Shown one piece after another: positions 12,963-24,266 of a stretch of 64,000 nucleotides of DNA. Numbering within the stretch: position 1 is the stretch's first letter; every line of letters starts with the position of its first letter. The notes under the pieces are model-generated. The model was not told the origin of the DNA. It was given only the letters and a program-made list of their open reading frames with translations, and ran no database searches. Source of the stretch: Warburgia ugandensis. Its lineage: Eukaryota > Streptophyta > Magnoliopsida > Canellales > Canellaceae. The stretch lies in contig CP141136.1 in the NCBI GenBank assembly GCA_035236585.1, forward strand, positions 25,335,426 through 25,399,425, given 5' to 3'. The translations under genes and the position numbers were made by a program.

Positions 12963-15900
12963 TGTGACGACTTGGGTTTTATAAAGAGATTTTCTTAATA
13001 TTTTTGATAAATCTTCTCAGGATCGATCCTTATAAAAAAAATTCTTTTCAATTCTATATATAATAATAAATTGAAATTACTTCTTCTAACCCAAGTACGT
13101 CAAATAAATCTCCACAATATATTCAAAATAACAGTTCATCTTTTTCAGCCAGTCAAGACCTACTAGTCACAGCCCAAACGCTACTAAGTTAAATCACAAT
13201 ATAAAGTTCAAATATTTAATTTATTACAAATTGACTAAAGTCTTCAAATAAATTAAAACTATTTCTAGCTCCTCATACTTTGAAACTCCGAGTTTACTCA
13301 ATCTCCTTCTCGTCAATTTCAAGCTTTTCCTTTTGCTCTTCACCTGTAGGGTGGTTTGGTGAGTAATATGAATTACCCAGTAGAAAATCTAAACCTAGCC
13401 AAAAACTCTGAAAATCTTGCTATGCAAGTTTTTTTTTTTTTTTTTAAACGCATGCATGTACTATCAAGCATGTCATTGTCACATCGTAAGCTCTCAATTC
13501 ATATCAACTAGTTATGTAATAATCATAATATCATATTGGATAATACAAGTAATATCCATGTATATAAAGATCTGAGTTAAATTCAATCCATATTTATTGA
13601 ATGATTAATTCATAAGTAAATCCAATTAATAATAAATAAATAAATATATATATCTAGATGGAACTTAGCATCATGTCACAAGCATCGGCATATCCAAACA
13701 AAATATAAGGTTGACTATACGCGCAGCAAAAACCAAAGTTTCAAACTGCGTTCATTAGTGGGTACCACACTAACTACACCGACTACATGGGATAGTCGGA
13801 TCAATCCAATATAAGGGTAGTCCTCCCATGTAACATACCCTTGCCAAACATACCTATTATAGGCTGGTACCTGTTTGGAAGTTAGTGGCCAACTGCCTCC
13901 TTAGTATAGCAACCATGGGATTTGATATAACATCCCTGAGCCAGGATCAACTCTTAAGAGTCTCCTAATTTCTTAGCAAGGTATAGTTGTGCAAGAGTGC
14001 AAAATCATACAGAACTCATACTAATAATAAATGCATATATACTATCCTTGCTAAATTCAAGCATGTTTATAACCCTTAGGGTCAAATTGCAAAAATTCTG
14101 ATAAACTAATCATAAATGCTAAAAATATTGCCATTTATATTAGGATGTGAGCATACACAATTCTCTTGGTAACAAATTCAAAATATCAAAATGAGTCCAT
14201 CTAAAACATTAGAAATTTCAAAAATTCACTCACCCATAAAACATAATCTACTATGTCAAATATATCTATTGACTCCTAATGCATCGTCAATCTATACATT
14301 GTTAGATACTTGTTTCATATGGAATATTTAATATACCCAACCTTAAGTTCGGTTGGTTGGTTTCATGGCATGATCTCTTATTTAGAACAATTCTAAGTCA
14401 TATGCATGACTATTATTATGCCGCATGATATCATGTCCTTGTCTTTATTTGAATGTTCAATGCATTGTGTTTGTTTCTAACTAGACTGATAATTGTTATA
14501 CAACTGATCAGTGCTAGGCTACTTGGTGTTTTGCACCATACAATAACAGATTGTAAGATGTGAAGTGCTCTAATCTAATCACATGAATAATGCTAGTTTG
14601 AATCTAGTACGCCACACCTTACAGATTACGAGAAAATGTTGCAGCTATTTTATGCTAATAAACTGGGTCTTTATAGATGACTAGATACATGGCGAGATTA
14701 TCAAGGCTAGAGCAGATCGTTAAGTGCTTGATGGGGCACTTCATAATAATGCCTCATACTACACCCATGCAGATCATCAATTTCATGTTGTGGTTGTTTG
14801 TGCTTATGTATTTTACATTTGATATTATATTAGTTGTACAAAGAGTACAAGGCATAGTTAAATATTCCTATGTAAAACTATGGGTCAATGCTTAATATCC
14901 AGCACGCATGAACTCAGTTCAACACTCAATGTGCAAATATTGTCCAAAATATTACATGCATGAATTCAACTTAAATTATGGAATGTTTGTCAAATCCAAG
15001 ATGACATGTGTTCCTATTATTAAATAAATGTTTACAAGTGATCATCATTCTATATTTATGTGTTAGACTATTACTCAGATTTCACTATTTATATGTGTAT
15101 TTAATAATCAATGCTTAGCACGTGATGTACCTAAATCTTCTTCTCCTCCAAACCTGCCATGTGCTTAATTCAATAGAGTGCGCATGATCCTTAATCTAAA
15201 CTTTATCCACTTGCCTATAATTTATGGCGTGATACGCCTAAACAAGATTTAAAATCTAATGTGTTCAACTTCTATCCAACGCCCATGTTCTTTAGTATCA
15301 CTTGGTGTATAGTGCAGTTTGTATAATTCAACACACCACACTCCAAGGATGGCTTGGTGCATCTCACATAAATCAGAGTTATATATTACTAAATCATCAA
15401 ATGCTTACTAGAAGATCTACTGCAAGATGTGGTAATACCTAAACTAATGCATAGTTCAAGTCCAAAAACAGTCTAACACTTAATATTCTAAATTAAACTA
15501 ATGCATAGTTTAAGTCCAATTACGGTCTAACACTTAATATTCTAAAGCATGTTTGCATATCCAAATTGCCGAGTATTAGAACCCAATCTAGAACTCTATG
15601 CGCTTAGGTACTACTTTGTGCTTAGTATAGTTTGATACTGTATGCTTGATCCCAGCCATATCTTTTATAGGCATGCAATTGATTGGTGGCAGGCTGCTTC
15701 AAGTTATACACTTTGCGCATGTGCCCATGAAATTACATCTTATTATTCCAGCAACACACATATGATGCAACTGTCATGATCATAGCTTTATTCACCTGAG
15801 TTTAAATTTAATGAACTTTTATGCTGGTCGAAACGCCATATGTATGCAGAATTTTATCAATTAGATTTTTTTCATGCAATTAACAAATCCCAAGTGAAAT

Positions 15901-16565
15901 ATGACTCAAAAAGAGTATTACGCGTCAATTCTCAATACTGAAATAAAAACCCAAAGAAGAAGAAGCCATATTTCTATCTCAACCGTCCATCTCTATTTTA
16001 TATTTTATACATTCACAAATCATGTGTGAACTTTGTATCAAAATACTCAACAATTATCACATGCTTATCATTTATCAATCCATCAAACATATTCAACTTC
16101 ATATCTTAGGAAATTTTAATATTATTGCATAACAAAACAAAGTGTGATTTCCTTCAACGCAAAATCCTCTGCTTTTATTCGATTTGAAGCAAATTTCAGA
16201 TCTCTGCTTTTCCTCTTGATCTTCTTTTCCTTCTCTCTCTTTTTTTTTTTTTTTCTTTCTTTCCTTTTTTCTTTTCTTTTTGTCTCACGCACTCCCCTTC
16301 TTCCTCTCCCACTATTTCATATTCCTAAACTTTTCTTTCCATTTTCTTTGTTTCTTTTATAGAAGCTTTCTTTGTAACGGTTTTCCCAATTTATTACATA
16401 TTTGTAACTTTTGAATTTTTTTAATGGTGTATTTACACCCTTTTTCTATAACTATCAAATTATCATGTTTAGCCATTTGTAACGGTTTTCTCCACATGGC
16501 AAAAAAATTCGTAATAACCATAAAAAACGTAATTTCTTTATTTCTTAAAAATGCAAGCCATTACA
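12963..16565 (-). mobile_element. Solo LTR of another family inside LTR-2
   Basis: On the plus strand it runs TGTGACGACTTGGG...CATTACA (3603 bp). It is flanked by ATATG (12958-12962) and ATACG (16566-16570), a 5-bp target duplication with one difference at a CpG. LTR-1 and other family A LTRs read straight through this site (for example 6463-6475). Its ends resemble those of family A but its body does not. No internal region, primer site or pol is present. The short open frames inside (for example 14677-14895) match nothing recognised. Confidence 0.85.
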
Positions 16566-17081
16566 ATACGAATGCAACGGTTCTTTTAGATAGTCAATCG
16601 GAGTCCTACAGCCCCTGTCATTGCAATTTTAATGTTGCAACGTCACGGACATACCAGATTCATCCACGTGGGCCTCGCACGTCATGGTTCCCGGGACGTC
16701 TGTGCATCCTGGTCAAGCTAGGACTCTGCTTGTATGCAACGCAAGAGCAGGGGACCGCCCCAGGGAGCGCGTCCCCCATGTGCGACACACGGTGCGTTCT
16801 CGTGACCAATCTGCTTCGATGGGTTTCGGAGGAAACTCATCTCCTCTAGTTTTCTTAGGTGTTTTCCTAGGTGGGAAAGCCCAGATTTGGTGTGGATCTA
16901 GATCGGGAAAAAAAGGGAAATCAGAGAGGAAAGAGTGGGGGGGCTTACTTGGGTGGTCTGGAGCGATGCCCATTGCCGAAGGTGTGGTTTCTCCAAGCGA
17001 AAACCCTAGCTGCTAAAAACCTTACTTGAACAGCCAGAGAAGGTGGAAGAGAAATGGTGATTGGAGTGGGAGGGAAGAGGG

Positions 17082-17091
17082 CTTTTTATAG
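17082..17091 (-). promoter_or_regulatory. LTR-2 TATA box
   Basis: CTATAAAAAG on the minus strand, at the same place as in LTR-1, LTR-3 and LTR-4. Confidence 0.65.
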
Positions 17092-17480
17092 AGGATGAAG
17101 GCGGTGCTGCCCAATGGCAGTGCCGCCATTTCTTCTGGCTTGCAAGGCGAGGCTGGAAGTCAGTGGTTGAAGGTAGGGGACGACCTAGGGGGTGTCGTTA
17201 GTAAAACGGCTCCCTGTGTTTTCGAGTCTTAGTTGTTTTACAGTTAAATTACATATATGCCCTCCATCTTTCAACGATTATAACTTTTTTGTACGAACTC
17301 TATTTTCAGTGTTCTTTGAGGCGTTGAATTCCATTTCGAGCGTAGAATCTAATGACATAAAGATTTCTTATAAATTCTCTTATTTCATATTTTAAATAAA
17401 ATAGGACATTTAGTATAGTTAATTCCATATATTAATTTTCAAATTTAGTAAAAAGAACATAAAATGTTTGGATCATTACA

Positions 17481-17685
17481 TCATTACCCCCTTTAAAGAA
17501 TTTCGTCGTCGAAATTCCACAAATTCTTACCTTCAAGTCATCTGTCTCTTAGATAACTTCTTGATGAACGTATCTTTCCTTAGGACTTCCTTAGTACTTG
17601 AACTAAGAAAATTACTTTGCTCCAACCCCATAAGTCACTTCGTTAATTCCTCAATTAAGTTAGTAAGTAGAGGAATTGTATCCTA
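17481..17685 (-). mobile_element. Stub of a further family A internal region
   Basis: The first 205 bp inside LTR-2 match the 3' end of the A internal region (compare 7352-7560 and 27610-27815). The polypurine tract (TTTAAAGGGGG on the minus strand) and the terminal codons NFDDEIL-stop are better kept here than in A1. The stub is cut by the family B LTR fragment at about 17685. Confidence 0.75.
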
Positions 17686-17693
17686 GTTCACCC

Positions 17694-17739
<46 letters not shown>

Positions 17740-19200
17740 CCATATGAGCATATAAAATAACAATATGGGCTACTATGTTGCAGTGGCAACCACATAGGAT
17801 CTAAACCACAGCTGCTCCCTGTCAACACCTAAACGGGAGACTTTCTCCGCCCCTATGGGGAGGAACGGACCCGTAGGGGGGACTACCCATGATATCACCA
17901 CCTACGTAACTAGCCCTGTACCACTCAAGGGCGGTGTCTAATTATTATTATCAAAAGTCAGAGGATGGGTGGCCAACCCTACAACCCTCCTAGTATAGTA
18001 ACCACTGGGTAGAAGCACCCGTCATAAAGCAGTAAAACATGTTATAAATCATAAAAATCTCCTAAGTGAAATAAACCTCAATAGGCTGAATCAAAATACA
18101 TGATAAAGCATAAATCATCACATGTGAAAACAGGGATGATCGTATAATCAAATGTCATGTGATTAAAGTAAATTAATAAACAAATTTAATAAACATAATA
18201 GGGCGTAAAACACCCGCCTCAAGAATTTTAGTAGAGAAGTCATGAAATCAAGAAAAATTCTTGAAACGTAATCACCTACCTCGATAAATGTGGTACTCCA
18301 ATCAGGCACGTGGGCAATGTCACGATGTGCGCTCTGACGTACTTGTCACATCATAAGTCATCTATCACTTGGCATTCCCACATCTAAAAATAAACAAATC
18401 TAAGTGATAACTTCATTGATCTGGTCATTAATCCTGTGTCAACGACCTAGATCGTCTAGTTAACCCTCTATCGGGTCAATCCTATACTAGATGTAGGTTT
18501 TTCTAATATCTAGATAAACATTTATAGTCTTTGATCATCAATTGATGTCATGATCTACTTAATATATGCCCCTTATCCAATAAAGGGTCAGTCCCTACGT
18601 CTCGTGAGATTTGGAGATGATCCGACCGTTGGATCGCTCCATAACATTCATAATTGACATCTAGTCATCAATTCTCACTATTCTTATAATAATCCTTCTA
18701 ATTTTAGTGTTTTATTTATTTATTTAAACATGTCTCCATAATTATACCTCGGTCTGGCAGTCAGAACCAACCCCAAGGTACTTGATCAAACCACGGTCAA
18801 GATTACTTTTCTTGATGATTTAATAAGATATGTTTTTCTAATCTCCTAAATCATCTCACATTCGGTGTATGCAATCAGGTTCTAAGGCCTGCTCATCTAT
18901 TGATCGACTTGATCAAGGTCATCTAATGTTCTTTGGTAATTTAACTATTTAAAAAGTATTCAAATCTAGATTTTTAAGTCAAATTTAGGTCCGCGGCGTC
19001 AAGATGATCACAACGCCCCTTTCGGATTATGATTTAGACCTCTGTAGCTCCACAAATCACATTTTTTTTTTGTGTAAATGTACGACTAAGAAAGTTCAAA
19101 ATAAATATATTGGATCTTAAATTGGACCGCACGTGATGTGCGTGCAGAGTGCACGATCCGCTTGCGCCTGTACCGCTCACTCGTCTCCGCGTGTCATTGC
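17686..19200 (-). mobile_element. Family B LTR fragment left of the duplicated WIP block
   Basis: It matches 63205-64000 and, with gaps, 41541-42157, both inside family B 5' LTRs. It lacks the first part of the LTR and stops abruptly at 19200, where WIP-block sequence begins. In B1 the corresponding LTR continues for another 0.9 kb to its CATTACA-like end at 43074. This fragment keeps about 870 bp (roughly 18000-18880) that is deleted from the B1 LTR. Confidence 0.75.
17695..17740. repeat. (ACAT)n-(AT)n microsatellite
   Basis: About seven ACAT units run into an AT run near the left edge of the B LTR fragment. The matching sequence in the other B LTRs is only CCCTACATATAAATA, so the array grew locally. 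Confidence 0.9.
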
Positions 19201-19269
19201 CTGGAGCGGAATTGTACTTTAGTGTCCCGTAGTTTGGATGAAACCACTTTGTGTGGAAGGCTGAAAGCA

Positions 19270-20225
19270 ACAAAATACAGATAGCAGTGATCTACGCATT
19301 TGGACGAATGCTTGCCTTCAATGTTGAACACATCACTAAAGACTATCTCTTGTTGGACAATTGGCAAGCATTGGATTTGTCGGTGTTTGATCTGACCCGT
19401 TCAACTCATAGCTGCAGGACTTCAAGATAATTAGTTGGATGATTATAATATCATAAAAATCATAATTTTTGGAATAAATTTAGAGTATTTATATATAAAA
19501 ATTTAAAAAAAAATTTTACTATAAAAAATGCGAATTTTTAAGTGCTAGAATTAAGATAAATAAGTCAGATCATTCAAAGGCTAACTCTTTTAAATAGAAT
19601 ACGGACTGGTTAGTGCCAGAATTAAGATAAACCGGTCAGATCATTTAAGGGTGAGCTCTTCCTAGATAGAACATGGGCTATGTTTTAATCTACAGCAACA
19701 ACAGATACTGCTATTAGTGCGAGTTCTAGTTTACTTTTAGCTACTAATTTGAAAAGTTCAATAATTATGATTAAAATAATTTTTAACCAACAGAATTAAT
19801 AGTTAAAAGCATTTTGAGAGAAATGGATGAAAAGTTTAATAATAATAATTAAAATACTTTTCAACTGAGAAAATGAATAATTAGAAGTATTAAAGGAAAA
19901 TTTTGGCAGTTAAAGTGAATAAGATGAATAAAGGCAAAGCATAGACGAAGAGACTCAGAGTCAGAGTCAGAGTCAGTCCCACCCTTGCTTCCCTTTTATT
20001 CATTATCCTTTTTAAGCTGATCTCAACATTCGTCTAACATTAGGGAGTTACACACATTCTGAGTGTCTCTCAGAGCTTGTGTGATAAAAATCTAGCATAA
20101 ACAGAAAATTATTGGAAATAATCATGCCAAAAACTTATCATAAGCATATGTTATTAATCAATCTATAACTGTACAAAATTTTCTTTTTGAGGGATGTTGC
20201 ATCCCTGGTTTCATTTGGGTTTCCC
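19270..20225. other. Non-coding stretch 3' of WIP-b1
   Basis: AT-rich sequence with no gene seen. It holds a short (AGAGTC)n run near 19955-19976. The part next to the stop codon (about 20085-20225, with the phrase ATCTAGCATAAAC) recurs beside WIP-c1 at 23077-23225, so it is probably 3'-UTR/flank shared by the tandem WIP genes. Confidence 0.6.
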
Positions 20226-20513
20226 TCAGTTGGGTCTCCAACAGCTCAAATACATGACTTTCCTCAGCGACTCTTCTGACTGCTTTAGTGTCTCCTCTCC
20301 ATTTCTTCTCTTTGAACACACCAAAGTAGACGCTGAAGAGGAATCAAGGGAGCGAGAGACTCTCTTTGATTGCACATAAGACCCAATACTCTTCTTTGCT
20401 TGTTGATGCAAGCTTCTCAGAGGGTAATTCCATCTGGCGAAGCCTTGATCCTTCATTGCCTCAACCGCTGCAACACTGGTTGCAAAAATCCACGCTTTGC
20501 TTGTTGAACTCAT
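20226..20513 (-). CDS. WIP-b1: small wound-induced family protein (DUF3774)
   Basis: This is a single-exon frame of 95 codons. The N-terminus [30 protein letters not shown], the basic centre ([15 protein letters not shown]) and the terminal block SEESLRKVMYLSCWRPN are the hallmarks of the plant wound-induced protein family (DUF3774, PF12609), whose members are about 80-100 residues. The start is the ATG of the conserved MSSTSKAW. Family members are induced by wounding or stress; their molecular activity is poorly defined. The last block has WRPN where WGPN is usual. A hydrophobic N-terminal segment (residues 8-19) is short for a membrane anchor. A TATA box lies about 123 bp upstream. The product is identical to WIP-b2, which favours both being functional or recently homogenised. 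Confidence 0.92.
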   Translation of the reverse strand: MSSTSKAWIFATSVAAVEAMKDQGFARWNYPLRSLHQQAKKSIGSYVQSKRVSRSLDSSSASTLVCSKRRNGEETLKQSEESLRKVMYLSCWRPN

Positions 20514-20635
20514 CTCTGCACTAATGGGTTTTTCTTCTAACTGTTGACAATTGAAAAGAAGGGGATTTTAGAGTGATGTTTGGCGAGAATTGGTTTCTGT
20601 GTGTTTGTTGATGGATGGAAGTAGAGCTGAAGAGA

Positions 20636-20643
20636 CTTATATA
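20636..20643 (-). promoter_or_regulatory. WIP-b1 TATA box
   Basis: TATATAAG on the minus strand, about 123-130 bp upstream of the ATG, leaving room for a leader of roughly 90-100 bp. A TTGAC core (W-box-like, 20543-20547, plus strand) lies in the leader; a 5-bp match is weak evidence. Confidence 0.65.
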
Positions 20644-20649
20644 CAGAGG

Positions 20650-23225
20650 AAAGGCACAAAACTGAAGGCGTTTCTCTGTAAGAACCAATGGTTTTGAGAA
20701 ACCGGGTTCGTGTTGCTATCTTATGGACAGGCAGGATTTTGGCTTTCTTTATTAAAGGTCAGCTGGTCTTGTCAGTGGTAAATGAGGGGGTAAAATGTCT
20801 TTATCTTAGGAAGTTAGAAAATGGACCATCGAATGGGACCTAATCATGCTTGAATTTGGAAAGTTAGAAGATGGGTGAGCACTAATAGGCTCCTTTTTAT
20901 TTCTTAACAAACCAGTTTGGTAGTTGTCACATAAAGAGCATGGGCTAAAATGGCTAGATCAATGAGAAAGGTGGTTCCCCTGGTCAGTTTTTCAGTTGTT
21001 ATATTCCAACTCAAGATCTGAGCATATACGATACAACTGCACGAGTTTTGAGCACCACCACCACAGTTAAGCGGCTGAGAAATGCTATTTGGACCAAGTT
21101 CAGAGACTAAGTTGGTGACCTCTATGCTTCACCACTGGACGATCTAATCCATTCATCTTCTTTATTCTGCCCAATTTAGCTAGCTGTGAAAATTCATATC
21201 CATTTAATACTTTTAGTTATTAGTTCTCCTAGTAAAAAAGTACTTTAATAATGACCATTAAACTTTTTAACAGAAGGAATTAGAGAAAATTAATAGCTAA
21301 AACCCATTAATGTATGTAAATTTTTGCAGGTAGCCCTTACCTTGTCTAGTAGAGGATGATGAAGATAAATGGATTAGATCATCTAAAAGTAAGTTTTGAT
21401 TGGGGGATCAGCTGGTCAGGGACTGTCCTGAAGCTCAGATTGAATAACATATCAGAGTCTAGCAAGTCTTGAGGTGAAGTCCGTCCGGTTTGGACGAGGA
21501 GAAGAAGAAAAACGAAGAGAAAAAGGAGTGGATGACAGGCCCACAATGTCATGTACTTGATTTGTAGGGGACCTAACTGAGAATAGAATGTTCATTAATT
21601 TTCTTGTGTTTTTCATTGGTACAATATGTTATCCTTCAACTTGAGAATATAAAAATTCATGTACGAGCTGTTACACATTGAATGTGCCTGTCTGTTAGGT
21701 CTAGTAGAGGCTAAATAATAGTGGATCCCGAATTATATGAAATCAGAACCGTCGATCACTAGGTCTTGCTCTAGATGAGGCCTCCTGTATCTGCGTCGTT
21801 TGATGTTCAAATCCATCTATTTTGATGATGGATGTAAAAGTTGGTCCTTATTTTCAGCCTCTTCATTTACGGAAAAAGGTTATTGGCTAGCAATCTTCAA
21901 ATAGAGTTGAGCATTGTCTCATGGCTCATCCATTAGTAATACTCAGGCAATGAATGGTTCCCATCATTAAATAAGTGGGATCCCACTTGTATGGTCAGTC
22001 ACCCATGCTTAAACTACAAGTCTTGCTTATTGCCATTTACCCTCAATAATCATGACTGGTCGAGGGTCTACAAGATCATCCTTTTCTAACATATAATAAT
22101 AGGTTCTACACACAATTAAACCATAGTTAAGGGAGTTTTCTAGGGGCTTAAGTAAGCCCTTCCACTTTGGATTAAAAAGATTAGTCAAGCAGCTCATCAG
22201 TTTGCTTATATACACATATTTCTTCAGAAATCTATTCATGCTCTTGATTCTACTTTTTTTTCCTTCCACCCCATCTCTGAGCTCTTCGACGAAATTTATT
22301 CATGTTCTTGATTCTACCCATTTTTTTTTTCACTGCTGGCCCAATTCATTGTTGTCATTCCGTAAAAAGGCTGTTCCGTTGAAGCAAAAGCTAAGTTTGA
22401 ATGCACAGGCCACAAAAACCCGGTCCAAGACACCGACTGAGCCAGTGATTTGGTTGGCAGACCAGCAAGCCACCTAATGGAACATACTCAAACAATCCGC
22501 ACTGTTTTAAGATCAGTAGTGATCAACAACAAGGAAAATCAGATGAACGGCTGCGATCAAACAAAACCGGGACCATTATGATAAAGTGGGGCCCAGGAAC
22601 CCACCATTGTGTGCTTTCCGCAGGACAATCTGAAGATCACAAGGTTGTCATCTTTAAATAAACGGTTGGACAAACACTTGTAACTTGTGTATAGTCTTTC
22701 CTTGGACAATTCTAGCCATCGATGTTTGTGGGATTCCGTTGATGATTCTAAACATTTGGACTCAAGCACTTAGCCGTGTTGGTTTCAAGTGTCCTCTCGG
22801 CGACCTTTTCAAGTCCACCATTTGTCTAATAAACAACTAAACCTTCAAAAATGATTCTTGCCAACAGTTGACCAAAATTGGATTATCTTAAGAGATTACA
22901 TTATATTGTAAGTGTCCCTCTCAACTGCCCCAATCCAATGGTTGGACACATAGATGGAGTTGAACTTTGGTTCAGATATGACTCGTTTTGTATCGGGTTA
23001 AGATCAATGGTTTAGATCATATCTCCTCCAATCTTCGTCGGCTATTAGCATTCGTCATGTAAGAGCTCGTGCCGTGAAGATCTAGCATAAACTGAAAAAT
23101 TAAGGCAAAGAAAACTGGGAAAAATTATGCCAATAAGTCTACTACAAGTATGTCTCATTAAACAACCTATAACTATATACAAAATTTTCTTTCAAATTGC
23201 ATCCCTGATTCCATTTGGGTTTCCC
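20650..23225. other. Intergenic region between WIP-b1 and the WIP-c1 fragment
   Basis: About 2.6 kb holding the WIP-b1 upstream region and the 3' side of WIP-c1. No coding frame, LTR edge or RNA gene was recognised. The short open frames (22027-22269, 22202-22477, 22557-22769) have no family features and mostly lie in sequence that is equally conserved out of frame in copy 2. Confidence 0.55.
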
Positions 23226-23322
23226 TCAGTTGGGTCCCCAGCAGCTCAAATACATGACTTTCCTCAGCGACTCTTCCTACTGCTTTAGTTTCTCCTCGCC
23301 ATTTCTTCTCTTTGAACACACC
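23226..23322 (-). pseudogene. WIP-c1: C-terminal fragment of a DUF3774 gene
   Basis: The minus strand reads [14 protein letters not shown], a stop, then EESLRKVMYLSCWGPN and the terminal stop. This is the last third of a WIP protein, with the canonical WGPN ending. A stop replaces the serine of QSEES. The 5' part is missing because family B LTR sequence begins directly at 23323. Copy 2 (48872-48969) is cut at the same point but lacks the premature stop. Confidence 0.85.
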
Positions 23323-23885
23323 ATATTTTAATTTCGACGTTACAAACGATAAAACTCAATGGAAATAACCCAAAAATGGAGAGGGAAAAAGAGAACGAGG
23401 GTCTACCTCATTCAGGTTGGCCGAAGGGGAAGAATCCGTCGCACATGCGTAAGGTGGGTGAGCTGCATTTGCCGGCGTTAGGCGTCCTTGTTGATGCACG
23501 GAAACGGAGAGGAGAGTTATGGTGGGGAGAAAATCGAGACCAGCATTAATTGGAGGGAGGCGCATTTAAAGCCCCACGTAATGGTTGTAAATTCGTGGAT
23601 TGCAGCGCCCAGTCCGTGGGCCCCACGCAAATTTACATTTCTACCCCTCATGCTTAATTTATTTAAATACAGAAATTAAAATAATTAATCATTCTTCCTC
23701 CGATCTTCCATTTTTGCGTTCTTAGTGGTGTTGGATTTCATTTCTCGAGCACATTACAATTATTGAGGTTTTAACTCAAGATTCTATTTCCAAATTCTAA
23801 TTTTCTCAATTTCTTAAAAAAATTTAATTTCCCATAATTCTGCAAAATTAAATATTTCTTGAATTTAAAGATAGCGGATATTACA
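23323..23885 (-). mobile_element. B1 3' LTR, truncated
   Basis: This 563-bp piece matches the right-hand end of the B1 5' LTR (from about 42566 to 43074) and ends ATATTACA like it. The rest of the LTR is missing and the junction is with the WIP-c1 coding sequence. The same truncated junction at 48970 shows that it pre-dates the duplication. Confidence 0.8.
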
Positions 23886-24266
23886 TAATACCTATATTAT
23901 AGAAAATTTCATCCTCAAAATTCTTTCCATGTCATTCCTCAACAATTTTAGAAACATCCCCATATCATAAGACCCATATATAGTATCATCATTTCAGAGT
24001 AAAATGTCAATAAACAATTTTATGTCATATTATTTCCTCAGATAACAGCTCATACATATAAACCAATATATGTTTCAAACCATTCTGAATCATATACTTA
24101 TATTGTGTTTAGAACACATCATAACCACATATAATGTAATTTACATAAATTATACTCTCATCTAAGAGTTAATCATTACATCTTTAGCATAAGTAAATCA
24201 CCATGTCAACAAAATTGAAGTGTCACAACTCACGTATAGGCAATTCTATATCAAATCCATTCTAAC
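23886..24266 (-). mobile_element. B1 internal region, 3' end segment
   Basis: Just inside the LTR the minus strand reads NFEDEIF (about 23905-23927), the decayed end of Ty3/gypsy pol. The segment continues as in B2 (49534-49908) until it is broken at 24262-24266 (CTAAC) by an inserted family A LTR. It resumes at 35277. Confidence 0.75.

Larger units (their letters stand above)
10947..17480 (-). mobile_element. Family A LTR-2 (2.93 kb plus a nested solo LTR)
   Basis: On the plus strand it starts TGTGACAACC and ends CATTACA. Without the 3603-bp insert and its 5-bp target duplication it is about 2926 bp. It is the 5' LTR of A1. At its right edge it abuts another polypurine tract and an NFDDEIL-stop motif (17481-17520), so it is also the 3' LTR of a further element. 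Two elements thus share one LTR. A G-box (CACGTG) lies at 16665-16670. Confidence 0.85.
19199..24261. repeat. WIP-block duplication, copy 1
   Basis: This aligns end to end with 44827-49908 in direct orientation. It contains WIP-b1, the WIP-c1 fragment, the truncated 3' LTR of B1 and the first 376 bp of B1's internal region. From about 19555 to 22553 the two copies look about 99% identical. Both flanks are visibly more diverged. Confidence 0.9.

Noticed and set aside
16424-17016. Overlapping plus-strand frames of 141 and 110 codons near the right end of LTR-2.
   Set aside because: They start in the nested solo LTR and run into LTR-2, or lie in the CpG-rich LTR section. They span an insertion junction, so they cannot be ancestral genes.
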